The notes under the pieces were generated by a model that saw nothing but the letters and a program-made list of their open reading frames with translations, was not told where the DNA came from and did not search any database. Positions 1-7,026 of a DNA stretch of 23,294 bases are shown in pieces. Position 1 is the first letter of the stretch, and the number at the start of each line of letters is the position of its first letter. The position numbers and the translations under genes were made by a program. The stretch is from JBHHZI01 sp046757965 (GTDB taxonomy: Bacteria; Acidobacteriota; Polarisedimenticolia; SMYD01): contig JBHHZI010000039.1 of the NCBI GenBank assembly GCA_046757965.1, positions 1-23,294 of the forward strand. The letters run 5' to 3'.

Positions 1-198
1 ATCGAGGGCCCGGGTCGCCTCGTGGCGCAGGCGGTCGGGCAGGGGGGGGGCGGCGCTCACGACCCGGAAGCGAGACGACAGCGGAGCGACCCCGCGGCGG
101 GGCGCGGCGGAGGCCGGGCCGGCACCGAAAAGAATCGCGCCACCAATCAGCGCGATGAGGTTCAAATACATGAATATAAAGGTCTTGTCTTTCTCCAC
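1..198 (-). CDS. Secreted or membrane-anchored protein, N-terminal fragment (cut by window edge)
   Basis: The minus strand is open from position 198 to the window edge, giving 66 residues. The sequence begins MEKDKTFIFMYLNLIALIGG and continues into a small-residue stretch ending GPASAA, which is a good signal peptide or single membrane segment (residues about 8-30). It is followed by an Arg/Pro-rich segment. I chose the GTG at 198 because a clear promoter (TTGACT, 17 bp, TATCTT) ends 7 nt upstream of it, which would make the mRNA leaderless. An ATG at 171 is the alternative. Codons here include a nine-C run (42-50), so a base-call or slippage error would shift the frame. Function is not recognisable from this fragment. 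Confidence 0.5.
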   Translation of the reverse strand, partial: MEKDKTFIFMYLNLIALIGGAILFGAGPASAAPRRGVAPLSSRFRVVSAAPPLPDRLRHEATRALD

Positions 199-205
199 CT
201 GGGTC

Positions 206-234
206 AAGATAGGTTCCGCCTCCGGATGAGTCAA
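206..234 (-). promoter_or_regulatory. Sigma70-type promoter for the left-edge gene
   Basis: Minus-strand -35 TTGACT (234-229), 17-bp spacer and -10 TATCTT (211-206). The expected start of transcription falls on or next to the GTG start codon at 198, so the transcript would be leaderless. Confidence 0.55.
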
Positions 235-368
235 GATGGCCCGGCGGCGCGGGGAAGCCGTCCGGCCAGGCCGATCCGGGGCGGTCAGCGAGCGGTTTTT
301 GAGGTACATTCGGGGGTGCGAAGCCCAGGTCCGCCGGTCGGGAGGTCGTCATCCAGTCCAAGTGCGCA

Positions 369-1460
369 TTGGTGCGTCGGGGTCGGGTCGTTCTGCCCGC
401 CGGGCTCGCCGCGTGGACCATCTGTGCCGCCCTCACGGCGGCTCCGGCCGCCATCCCCGTGGCCCTGCCGCCGCAGGTGAATCCGTCACCGCCGGCCATG
501 GCGGACGATGCCTTTGCCGAGGGGCTGGATCGGCTGCGCCGGCAAGACTCCGAAGGGGCCCTGCGGGCCCTGCGCGAGGCACGCCGACGTCATCCGGACG
601 ACCCTCAGGTGGCGTTCTTCCTGGCGCGGGCCCTGCACATCGACACGAAGCTGGGCGAGGCGGAGGCAGCCTACCGGGCGGCGCTGGCCCTGCAGCCGGG
701 CCTCGGGGAGGCCTGGTTGCGTCTCTCGGAGATCTACGTCGAGCAGGGCCGTCTCGAGGACGCCCTCGAGGCGCTGGAGGGAATGGGCTGGGCGCGTGGC
801 GGCGGCCCGCAACTGGACTATCAGAAAGGCTTCGTGCTCTCGAAGCTCGGTCGGTTCCGCGCCTCGGAACAGTTTCTGCGCCGCTCGCTGGCGGCGCGAC
901 CCGGTTCCCCGGACACGCTCTACGTGCTCGGGCTCAACGCCCAGCGGCAGGGCGACGACCAGGCGGCGGCCCGGGCGTATGCCGAGGTGCTGGCGCATGA
1001 TCCGGACTACTCCGATGCCTGGTTCAATCTCGGCAATGCGCTGGCCCGCCTGGGGCGAGATGACGAGGCGCAGGCGGCACTGGAACGGTTCGCGTCGGTC
1101 AACGAGGCGCGCGAGCGGGAGAAAGCGATCCAGGCGCGGCTGCGGTCGCTGCAGAAGGGCGTGGAGATGGACCTCGAGGCCGGCCGTCTCGACGGGGCCG
1201 TCGCATCCCTGGACATGGCGGACCGCACCCGGCCGGGACTGGCCTGGGTGTCCCGTCTGCGCGGCGAACTGCTCCTGGCGCAGGGCCGCCGGGACGACGC
1301 GCTGGTGTCGCTGCGTCGCTCCGCGGCGCTCAACGCACCGGACGCGGCCGAACACCTGGCGCTGTCCCGCGCTTTCCATGCCGCCGGTGACGAGACCGCG
1401 GCGAGCCGCGAGGAGCAGCTTGCGCGCGATCTTCTCTCGGGCGGTGGAGGCGTTCGATGA
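369..1460 (+). CDS. Secreted tetratricopeptide-repeat protein
   Basis: A 363-residue protein with an N-terminal signal peptide (Arg-rich start, hydrophobic core about residues 8-30). At least seven TPR-like helical pairs follow (about residues 45-355), with typical signatures such as ALHIDTKLGEAEAAYRAAL and DAWFNLGNALARLGRDDEAQ. TPR arrays are protein-protein interaction scaffolds; the signal peptide puts this one in the periplasm or outside. The stop overlaps the start of the next gene (ATGA at 1457-1460), so it is very likely co-translated with the ASPIC/UnbV protein. TPR plus ASPIC/UnbV is a recurrent pair, sometimes fused, in Acidobacteriota and Planctomycetes. The start is uncertain: TTG at 369 or GTG at 372, neither with a clear Shine-Dalgarno (SD) sequence. 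Confidence 0.85.
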   Translation: MVRRGRVVLPAGLAAWTICAALTAAPAAIPVALPPQVNPSPPAMADDAFAEGLDRLRRQDSEGALRALREARRRHPDDPQVAFFLARALHIDTKLGEAEAAYRAALALQPGLGEAWLRLSEIYVEQGRLEDALEALEGMGWARGGGPQLDYQKGFVLSKLGRFRASEQFLRRSLAARPGSPDTLYVLGLNAQRQGDDQAAARAYAEVLAHDPDYSDAWFNLGNALARLGRDDEAQAALERFASVNEAREREKAIQARLRSLQKGVEMDLEAGRLDGAVASLDMADRTRPGLAWVSRLRGELLLAQGRRDDALVSLRRSAALNAPDAAEHLALSRAFHAAGDETAASREEQLARDLLSGGGGVR

Positions 1461-3157
1461 CCCGCCGCCGTCACCTGTCTCGATGTCTCCCGGTCCTGTT
1501 GGTGTTCGGCGGCTGGGCCGGTGTGGCCCCGGCCGCATCGATCCGGTTCGAGAACGTCACCCGGGAGGCGGGCGTGAAGTTCCTGCACGTCACCGGCGCC
1601 TCCGGCCAGAAGTTCATGCAGGAGACCATGGGTTCAGGCCTGGCACTCGTCGATGTCGACGGGGACGGGGATCTCGACCTCTACCTGGTCAATTCCGCGC
1701 CGCTCCCGGGGTTCGAGACCACGGGGCCGGCGCCGGCCAATGCCCTGTATCTCAACGACGGACACGCCCGGTTCGTGGCCGCTCCCCACGGCGGCGGAGC
1801 CGGCGACACCGGATACGGCATGGGGGTCGCGGTGGGAGACTACGACAACGATGGAGATGCGGATCTCTACGTTCTCAACCACGGCCCCAACCGCCTGTTT
1901 CGAAACGATGGTTCCGGATCGTTCACCGATGTCACCAGCGTCGCCGGCGTGGGAGATCCGGCCTGGTCCTCATCAGGCGTCTTCTTCGACGCCGACAACG
2001 ATGGCGATCTCGATCTGTTCGTGGTGAATTACTGCGATGGCTCGGTGGACAACAATCAGTGGTGTGGCCGCAAGGGTGAGAAGTGGCGCGCCTACTGCAC
2101 ACCCCAGGTCTACGATGTGTCCCCGGACACGTACTACCGCAACGAGGGCGGGGGACGGTTCGTGAACGCGACGAAGGAAGCCGGCCTCGTGGATCGAACG
2201 GGCAAGGGACTGGGTGTCGTGCCTCTTGATTACGACGGCGACGGAGATATCGACCTGCACGTGGCCAATGACTCGACGCCGAACCAGTTGTGGCGCAATG
2301 ACGGCCACGGAAGATTCCGGGACGTCGGGCTGCTGGCGGGCATCGCCTACAGCGAGGACGGGCGCTCCGAGGCCGGCATGGGAACCGATGCGGGAGACGC
2401 AGATGCGGACGGGCGATTCGACCTGCTGGTCACCAACCTCGACTACGAGACGAATTCTCTGCTGCGCAACACCGGCAAGACGTTCCTGCATGCGGCCTAC
2501 CCGGCGGGGGTGGCGACGCCGAGCCTCGGCCTGGTGGGCTTCGGGATCAACTGGCTCGATCTGGACAATGACGGCGATCTGGACATTGCCGTGGTCAACG
2601 GGCACATCATCGACAACATCGCCCTCTACAACGACACCCTGTCCTACGCCCAGCCCAACCAGCTGTTCATCAACGACGGGAACCTTCACTTTCGCGAGGC
2701 CGGGCCACAGGCTGGCCTTGCGGAGCCCAACGTCGGACGGGGGTCGGCGGTGGGGGACCTCGATGCCGACGGACGTCTCGACCTGGTGGTGTCCCGGAAC
2801 GGGGGCCCGGCGGCGGTCTTCCTGAACCGGTCACCCGGCACCGGCCACTGGCTCACCGTCCGGACGGTGGGCAGCGCCGACAATCGGGATGGCTACGGTG
2901 CCCGGTTGACCCTTGCCGCGGGTGGGCGGACCCAGGTCCGCGAGGTCCACGCGGCCCGTTCCTACCAGTCCTCGTCGGATCCGCAGGTGCATTTCGGCCT
3001 GGGGAACGCCACTGCGGTGACCCGGCTAACGGTGGTCTGGCCCGGCGGCCTTCGTGAGGTCTTCCCGGTGCCTGGCATCGACCGGACCCTGATGGTGACG
3101 CAGGGGCAAGGAGAGGACGCGGCGGCCGGCCCGCCGGCACCGGAGCCGGGCTCGTGA
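1457..3157 (+). CDS. Secreted FG-GAP/VCBS-repeat protein with C-terminal ASPIC/UnbV domain (CRTAC1-like)
   Basis: A 566-residue protein with signal peptide (residues 1-27). It has seven acidic FG-GAP/VCBS repeats with Ca-loop-like cores, for example DVDGDGDLDLYLVN, GDYDNDGDADLYVLN, FDADNDGDLDLFVVN, LDYDGDGDIDLHVAN and LDLDNDGDLDIAVVN, expected to form a beta-propeller. Residues about 455-545 match the ASPIC/UnbV domain: GHWLTVRTVGSADNRDGYGA, then REVHAARSYQSSSDPQVHFGLG and the VVWPGG motif. A cysteine-bearing insert (YCDGSVDNNQWCG...YC, about residues 196-216) is typical of the family. The family is extracellular or periplasmic and its biochemical function is mostly unknown. ATGA overlap with the TPR gene implies translational coupling and probably a shared complex. 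Confidence 0.92.
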   Translation: MTRRRHLSRCLPVLLVFGGWAGVAPAASIRFENVTREAGVKFLHVTGASGQKFMQETMGSGLALVDVDGDGDLDLYLVNSAPLPGFETTGPAPANALYLNDGHARFVAAPHGGGAGDTGYGMGVAVGDYDNDGDADLYVLNHGPNRLFRNDGSGSFTDVTSVAGVGDPAWSSSGVFFDADNDGDLDLFVVNYCDGSVDNNQWCGRKGEKWRAYCTPQVYDVSPDTYYRNEGGGRFVNATKEAGLVDRTGKGLGVVPLDYDGDGDIDLHVANDSTPNQLWRNDGHGRFRDVGLLAGIAYSEDGRSEAGMGTDAGDADADGRFDLLVTNLDYETNSLLRNTGKTFLHAAYPAGVATPSLGLVGFGINWLDLDNDGDLDIAVVNGHIIDNIALYNDTLSYAQPNQLFINDGNLHFREAGPQAGLAEPNVGRGSAVGDLDADGRLDLVVSRNGGPAAVFLNRSPGTGHWLTVRTVGSADNRDGYGARLTLAAGGRTQVREVHAARSYQSSSDPQVHFGLGNATAVTRLTVVWPGGLREVFPVPGIDRTLMVTQGQGEDAAAGPPAPEPGS

Positions 3158-3167
3158 GCGGCGCCGG

Positions 3168-3203
3168 AAAAAAGCCCTTCGCCGGGGGGGGCCGACGAAG
3201 GGC
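3168..3203 (-). terminator. Rho-independent terminator of the minus-strand RNA
   Basis: Read leftward: stem GCCCUUCG (3203-3196) pairs with CGAAGGGC (3181-3174), extended by a U-G and a C-G pair. The loop is C-rich, and six Us follow immediately (3173-3168). The U-tract exists only on the minus strand, so it does not terminate the rightward ASPIC/UnbV gene in the usual way. Confidence 0.75.
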
Positions 3204-3334
3204 GGGGCACCGATCGGTTCAGGGGGTAGAGACCGACCAGTGGTACTCTGTGGGTTCTTCCCTCAGGGGGGAAGCGATGAAACCCGTTTGCCGCGTCAGA
3301 CTTCCATCGTGTGGATTCCCGTTGCGATGACGCT
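3168..3334 (-). ncRNA. Candidate structured small RNA with C-rich hairpin loops
   Basis: The minus strand of this intergenic region holds a promoter (3368-3340), about 165 nt of predicted structure and an intrinsic terminator. Reading 5' to 3': stem 3333-3328/3298-3293 (GCGUCA/UGACGC); hairpin GGGUU(3285-3281)/AACCC(3256-3252) with a 6-nt bulge and inner stem CUUCCC/GGGAAG, closing a CCCUGA loop; an 11-bp hairpin CACUGGUCGGU(3242-3232)/ACCGAUCGGUG(3218-3208) with a 13-nt loop containing ACCCCCUGA; then the terminator hairpin, whose loop is GGCCCCCCCC. The U-G and G-U pairs at 3239/3211, 3237/3213 and 3195/3182 become A-C mismatches on the plus strand, so the minus strand is the structured transcript. 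It matches no RNA family that I can identify. The transcription start is estimated, not measured. Confidence 0.6.
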
Positions 3335-3339
3335 CCCTG

Positions 3340-3368
3340 TTTATATTTCGAGCCTGGAACCCGGGCAA
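3340..3368 (-). promoter_or_regulatory. Sigma70-type promoter of the candidate small RNA
   Basis: Minus-strand -35 TTGCCC (3368-3363), 17-bp spacer and -10 TATAAA (3345-3340). The expected transcription start is about 3336-3333, immediately before the first stem of the candidate RNA. It is one of the strongest promoter matches in the window. Confidence 0.65.
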
Positions 3369-3426
3369 CACTCCCATACAGTTGTCCGCTGCATCTGCAC
3401 AGCACGCCCTAAATCTGGAGCATGTC

Positions 3427-4257
3427 ATGTTTGGACCACTTAAATGGAAACATTTGATTCTCTGCCGTCGCGCCGGCCTTTCGGTGCTCCTCGTCGCGAC
3501 CCTGCTGCTGGCCGGTCCGGCGGTCGCTGCCGGGGGACCCGCGGTGTTTCCCTGGAGAGAGGGCCGCATCGAGTCATTCCGTTACAGCATCGAACGCGCC
3601 GGTCACAAGGTGGGCGAGATCGAACAGGTCCTGTACGGCGACAAGGATGTCCACGGGGGGCGGCGGTACCGGGCCGTCGTGGAACTGATCCGGCAGACCC
3701 AGGTAGGAGAGGACCGCTCGGTCATGGGCCGGTTCACCAGCGAGGTGTTCTTCGGACTGGATTCCATGGACTTCATCGAGCGGCTGGACAATTTCGCCCG
3801 GGGCGACACCGAGGGAAGGTCCCACACCGTGAGGACCCCGAGCGGCCTGAAGATCACATCGGAGTCGATGTCGTCGGCGATCGGCCGACCGCCCGTGGAG
3901 CAGACGATGCCGCTCGACGGGACCGAGCCGGTCGTCGACAAGCTGGCCTTGACCTACTTCATTCGCACCTTGCCGCACGAGAAGGGGTACGCGTTTCACA
4001 TCAACACGGTGATTCCCCTGGAGAAGGTCGTGGACCGGCTGGCCGGGGAGGTCGGCCCGGAACAGGATCTGCTCTGGCACGGCTCCTCGATCCGGGTGCG
4101 GCGCATCGAGGTCGCCTCCGCCCGGGGGACCGGCAGCTATTTCGTGGCGGCCGACGCCCAGCACCGGCTGATCCGCTTCGTGTCACGCACGCAGGAGGTC
4201 TACGACCTTCTGCCGGCCGGTGAGGAGCCGGATGCCGGGTCGGATGGCTCCCGGTAG
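3427..4257 (+). CDS. Secreted DUF3108-like protein
   Basis: A 276-residue protein with a signal peptide (residues 1-35, hydrophobic core GLSVLLVATLLLAG, cleavage after AVAA). The mature part resembles DUF3108-type periplasmic proteins: an early beta-strand pattern FRYSIERAGHKVGEIEQVLY, a central D-x-x-E-R-L-DNF segment, an SGLKITSE strand and the DKLALTYFIRTLP helix. The family is predicted to be a beta-rich envelope protein with no established reaction. The ATG at 3427 is chosen because GGAG (3417-3420) lies 6 nt upstream and the signal peptide begins there; the frame is open further upstream to 3382. It sits alone between the small-RNA region and the M16 peptidase gene, about 89 bp before the latter. 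Confidence 0.7.
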   Translation: MFGPLKWKHLILCRRAGLSVLLVATLLLAGPAVAAGGPAVFPWREGRIESFRYSIERAGHKVGEIEQVLYGDKDVHGGRRYRAVVELIRQTQVGEDRSVMGRFTSEVFFGLDSMDFIERLDNFARGDTEGRSHTVRTPSGLKITSESMSSAIGRPPVEQTMPLDGTEPVVDKLALTYFIRTLPHEKGYAFHINTVIPLEKVVDRLAGEVGPEQDLLWHGSSIRVRRIEVASARGTGSYFVAADAQHRLIRFVSRTQEVYDLLPAGEEPDAGSDGSR

Positions 4258-4259
4258 AG

Positions 4260-4288
4260 GCGACAGAGCCAGCCGGACCGGCTAGAAT
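4260..4288 (+). promoter_or_regulatory. Possible promoter of the peptidase-purine run
   Basis: A -10-like TAGAAT (4283-4288) within GGCTAGAATG, with a weak -35-like GCGACA (4260-4265) 17 bp upstream. The same GGCTAGAAT context occurs before the dCMP deaminase gene (12971-12979). Confidence 0.35.
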
Positions 4289-4345
4289 GCCGGCCTTCGC
4301 CGTCGCTTGCCGGCGAGTGGCGAACGCGCTGGAGAGTCACCTTCC

Positions 4346-5605
4346 TTGATCTGCGAACGTCGGCTGGACAACGGGCTGGTTCTGCTCACCGAATCGATGC
4401 CGGACCTGCGCTCGGCGACCGTGGGCGTGTGGCTCCGGCGCGGTTCCCGGCACGAGCCGGGGCCGATCAACGGCATCTCCCATTTCATCGAGCACCTGGT
4501 GTTCAAGGGGACCGAGCGGCGAACCGCCGCCGATATCGCCCGGGAGATCGATGCCGTGGGCGGCCAGATGGATGCCTTCACGAGCAAGGAATCGACCTGC
4601 TTCTACATCCGGGTTCTCGATCTCCATCTGCCGCTGGCCCTGGATATGCTCACCGATATCCTCCGTCACCCTCGGTTCGACGCGGACGCCATCGAGAAGG
4701 AGCGCAAGGTGATCTTCGAGGAGATTCGCATGGTCGAGGACTCACCGGAGGAGCTGCTGATCGACCTGCTCTACACGGCCCGCTGGGGAGACCATCCCCT
4801 GGGCCGGCCCATCCAGGGAACCTTCGACACGGTCGGCCCGATGGATCGCGATCTTCTCGGGAAGTTCTTCACCAGCACCTACACCCCGTCGAATCTGGTC
4901 CTGTCGGCTGCCGGGCATCTGGATCCGGAGGCGATCGCGGCCCATGTGGACGGCGTCTTCGCAGACCTGCCTGCCGGCTCGAGTGAGGAACCGATCGCTG
5001 CCCCGATCTCGCGGGCCGGGATCGTGAGCCGCCCGAAGAACGAGATGGAACAGTTGCATCTGTGTCTGGCGGTCGACGGCCTGCCGCAGACCGACGACGA
5101 TCGGTACGCTCTCCTGGTGCTCAACAACCTGCTGGGTGGCACCATGTCGTCACGCCTCTTCCAGAAGGTCCGGGAGGAGCGTGGCCTGGCGTACTCGGTC
5201 TACTCGGGAGTGAATGCCCATGCGGACAGCGGCTTCCAGGTGATCTATGCAGCCACCAATCCGACGTCGGCGCGGGATGTGATGAAGGTGGTCGGTGAGG
5301 AACTCCAGCGCCTCAAGGAAGAGGCGGTGGCCGAGGCCGAGCTGGCCGACTCACGGGAGAATCTCAAGGGCAACCTGATGCTGAGCATGGAGTCGTCATC
5401 GAGCCGCATGTCGAATCTCGCCCGCAAGGAGATCGTCCACGGACGCCAGTTCACCATGGAGGAGATCCTGGCGGGCATCGATGCGGTGACCGTTGACGAC
5501 ATGCAGCGGCTGGCCCGGGCGACGTTCCGGGCCGAGGGCGCGACTCTCGCCGTGCTGGGACCGCTGGACGGTTTCGATCCGGATGAGAGCCTGCTGGACT
5601 TCTGA
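4346..5605 (+). CDS. M16 family zinc metallopeptidase (processing-protease/pitrilysin-like)
   Basis: A 419-residue protein of the single-length M16B type. The inverted zinc motif HFIEH (residues 46-50) is intact, and the downstream acidic helix KERKVIFEEIRMVEDSPEE supplies the third zinc ligand. The C-terminal half contains SRLFQKVREERGLAYSVYS, the conserved Arg/Tyr substrate-contact region of the family. These enzymes degrade or process peptides in a clamshell chamber. No signal peptide is seen, so it is probably cytoplasmic. I prefer the TTG at 4346 because GGAGAG (4331-4336) lies 9 nt before it and the protein then starts just before the usual RRLDNGLVLLTE strand. A TTG at 4307 would add 13 residues. 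M16 followed by dut is a common pairing in Acidobacteriota-like genomes. Confidence 0.92.
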   Translation: MICERRLDNGLVLLTESMPDLRSATVGVWLRRGSRHEPGPINGISHFIEHLVFKGTERRTAADIAREIDAVGGQMDAFTSKESTCFYIRVLDLHLPLALDMLTDILRHPRFDADAIEKERKVIFEEIRMVEDSPEELLIDLLYTARWGDHPLGRPIQGTFDTVGPMDRDLLGKFFTSTYTPSNLVLSAAGHLDPEAIAAHVDGVFADLPAGSSEEPIAAPISRAGIVSRPKNEMEQLHLCLAVDGLPQTDDDRYALLVLNNLLGGTMSSRLFQKVREERGLAYSVYSGVNAHADSGFQVIYAATNPTSARDVMKVVGEELQRLKEEAVAEAELADSRENLKGNLMLSMESSSSRMSNLARKEIVHGRQFTMEEILAGIDAVTVDDMQRLARATFRAEGATLAVLGPLDGFDPDESLLDF

Positions 5606-5672
5606 TCGATGGACTCTCGCCAGCGCGATGAACGCCGGCTCATCGGGCGCCCCCGTGGATGAGCGTCCCGAG

Positions 5673-6119
5673 ATGATCCGTGTGGAGGTGCGCCGGTTGC
5701 CGGGTCACGCGGACCTGCCGCTTCCTGCCTACGGGACCGCCGGTGCGGCCGGCGCCGATCTCTGCGCGGCAGTGGCCGGCGACGGTGTGACCCTGCGTCC
5801 CGGCGAGCGGTTGCTCGTGCCAACCGGTCTGCATCTGGAGATTCCTGCCGGCTACGAGGGCCAGGTGCGGCCCCGGAGCGGTCGCGCGATGCGCGAGGGG
5901 CTCACCCTGCTCAACAGTCCCGGAACCATCGACGCCGACTACCGGGGAGAGGTCAAGGTGCTGATGGTCAATCTCGGGCAGCAGCCGGTGGTCGTGCGGC
6001 GCGGGGACCGGATCGCGCAGCTCGTCATCGCCCCCGCGGTCCGTGCCCGGTTCCAGGTGAGGGAGGAACTGTCCTCCACCAGGCGGGGAACCGGCGGGTT
6101 CGGGCACACGGGCCGCTGA
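5673..6119 (+). CDS. dut: dUTP diphosphatase (dUTPase)
   Basis: Hydrolyses dUTP to dUMP and pyrophosphate, keeping uracil out of DNA and feeding thymidylate synthesis. The 148-residue length fits the trimeric family. All five motifs are present: AGADL (26-30), PRSGRAM (67-73, where most homologues have PRSSGLA), GTIDADYRGE (84-93, catalytic Asp about 87), RGDRIAQL (110-117) and the C-terminal flap RGTGGFGHTG (138-147). The ATG at 5673 gives the usual start directly before the first beta strand; an in-frame ATG at 5628 would add 15 low-complexity residues, and neither has a good SD. It lies 67 bp after the peptidase gene and is probably co-transcribed with it. Confidence 0.93.
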   Translation: MIRVEVRRLPGHADLPLPAYGTAGAAGADLCAAVAGDGVTLRPGERLLVPTGLHLEIPAGYEGQVRPRSGRAMREGLTLLNSPGTIDADYRGEVKVLMVNLGQQPVVVRRGDRIAQLVIAPAVRARFQVREELSSTRRGTGGFGHTGR

Positions 6120-6143
6120 GCCGGCACTGCCGGACGAGGAGAC

Positions 6144-6923
6144 ATGGTGGCCGTCACGTTCTGCACACTGGGCAGCGGCAGTCGAGGCAACGCGACGCTG
6201 GTGCAGACGGGCCGGACGAACGTGCTCATCGACATCGGTTTTTCCGCCCGGGAGACCGCCCGCCGTCTGGCGACCGTCGGAGTGGCAGGCGACGCCATCG
6301 ACGCGATCCTGCTGACTCACGAACATGGCGACCACGTCGCCGGGGCCGTGGTGGCCTCGCGCGGGTGGCGGGTTCCGATCGTCTGCCGGCCCGCCGTCGC
6401 CGGACGGTTGGGACTGGCATCGGCGAACATCTTCGGGGTGCAATCGATGCCGATGGAGCCGTTTGCCGTGGGGGATTTCACCGTGACGCCGTTTCCGGTT
6501 CCCCATGACGCCGTGGAGACGGTCGGTTTTGTGCTCGAGGCGCAGGGGATCCGGATCGGATATGCCACCGATCTCGGGCACGTCACGCCCGAGGTGAGCC
6601 GGCGATTGAAAGGGTGCCACCTCGTGGCCCTGGAGGCCAACCACGATGTCGAGTTGACGCGCGCGGGACCGTACCCGTGGTCGCTGAAGCAGCGCATCCT
6701 GGGGGAGCATGGCCACCTGTCCAATCACGCCTCCGCGCAGCTGCTCTCCGGGGTCGTGGGGCCCGAGACGTCGGCCGTCGTGCTCACGCACCTGTCGGCG
6801 ACCAACAACGCGCCGCATCTCGCCCTGATGGAGGCGCGCGAGGCCCTCGAGGAGGGCGGCAACGGCGGCACCGCCCTGCAGGCGGCCGGGCAGATCGCGC
6901 CGGTGACCCCGATCGTGTTGTAG
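6144..6923 (+). CDS. MBL-fold metallo-hydrolase (YycJ/WalJ-like)
   Basis: A 259-residue metallo-beta-lactamase-fold protein. It begins with the TLGSGSRGNATLV strand typical of YycJ/WalJ proteins and carries the dinuclear metal motif HEHGDH (residues 59-64). Further ligands are likely the His in VPHDAVETVGF, the Asp in YATDLGH, and the C-terminal VVLTHLSATNN. WalJ-type proteins are reported as exonuclease-like hydrolases linked to DNA metabolism in Firmicutes; for this homologue the substrate is inference. The ATG at 6144 is preceded by GAGGAG at good spacing. It is 24 bp after dut and about 100 bp before purB, consistent with one rightward transcription unit. Confidence 0.88.
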   Translation: MVAVTFCTLGSGSRGNATLVQTGRTNVLIDIGFSARETARRLATVGVAGDAIDAILLTHEHGDHVAGAVVASRGWRVPIVCRPAVAGRLGLASANIFGVQSMPMEPFAVGDFTVTPFPVPHDAVETVGFVLEAQGIRIGYATDLGHVTPEVSRRLKGCHLVALEANHDVELTRAGPYPWSLKQRILGEHGHLSNHASAQLLSGVVGPETSAVVLTHLSATNNAPHLALMEAREALEEGGNGGTALQAAGQIAPVTPIVL

Positions 6924-7026
6924 GTTATGGGCGGGAAGAGGACACCACCACCGTGCCGACGACGTGGATGAGTCATCCGGGGCCCGGCGCGTCAGGCGCC
7001 AGGCCCGGCCGCGCCAGGGGGGATTC

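Noticed and set aside
22..480. A 152-residue plus-strand open frame at the left end.
   Set aside because: It is Gly/Arg/Pro-rich shadow coding that overlaps a leftward signal-peptide gene with a clear promoter and the start of the TPR gene.
3174..3203. The GC hairpin as a rightward terminator for the ASPIC/UnbV gene.
   Set aside because: No T-tract follows it on the plus strand; the A-tract precedes it, so it functions leftward.
3277..3330. A 17-codon plus-strand reading frame (MKPVCRVRLPSCGFPLR) with an SD-like AGGGGGG just upstream.
   Set aside because: The apparent SD is the complement of a C-rich loop of the better-supported minus-strand RNA, and there is no plus-strand promoter or homology to support it.
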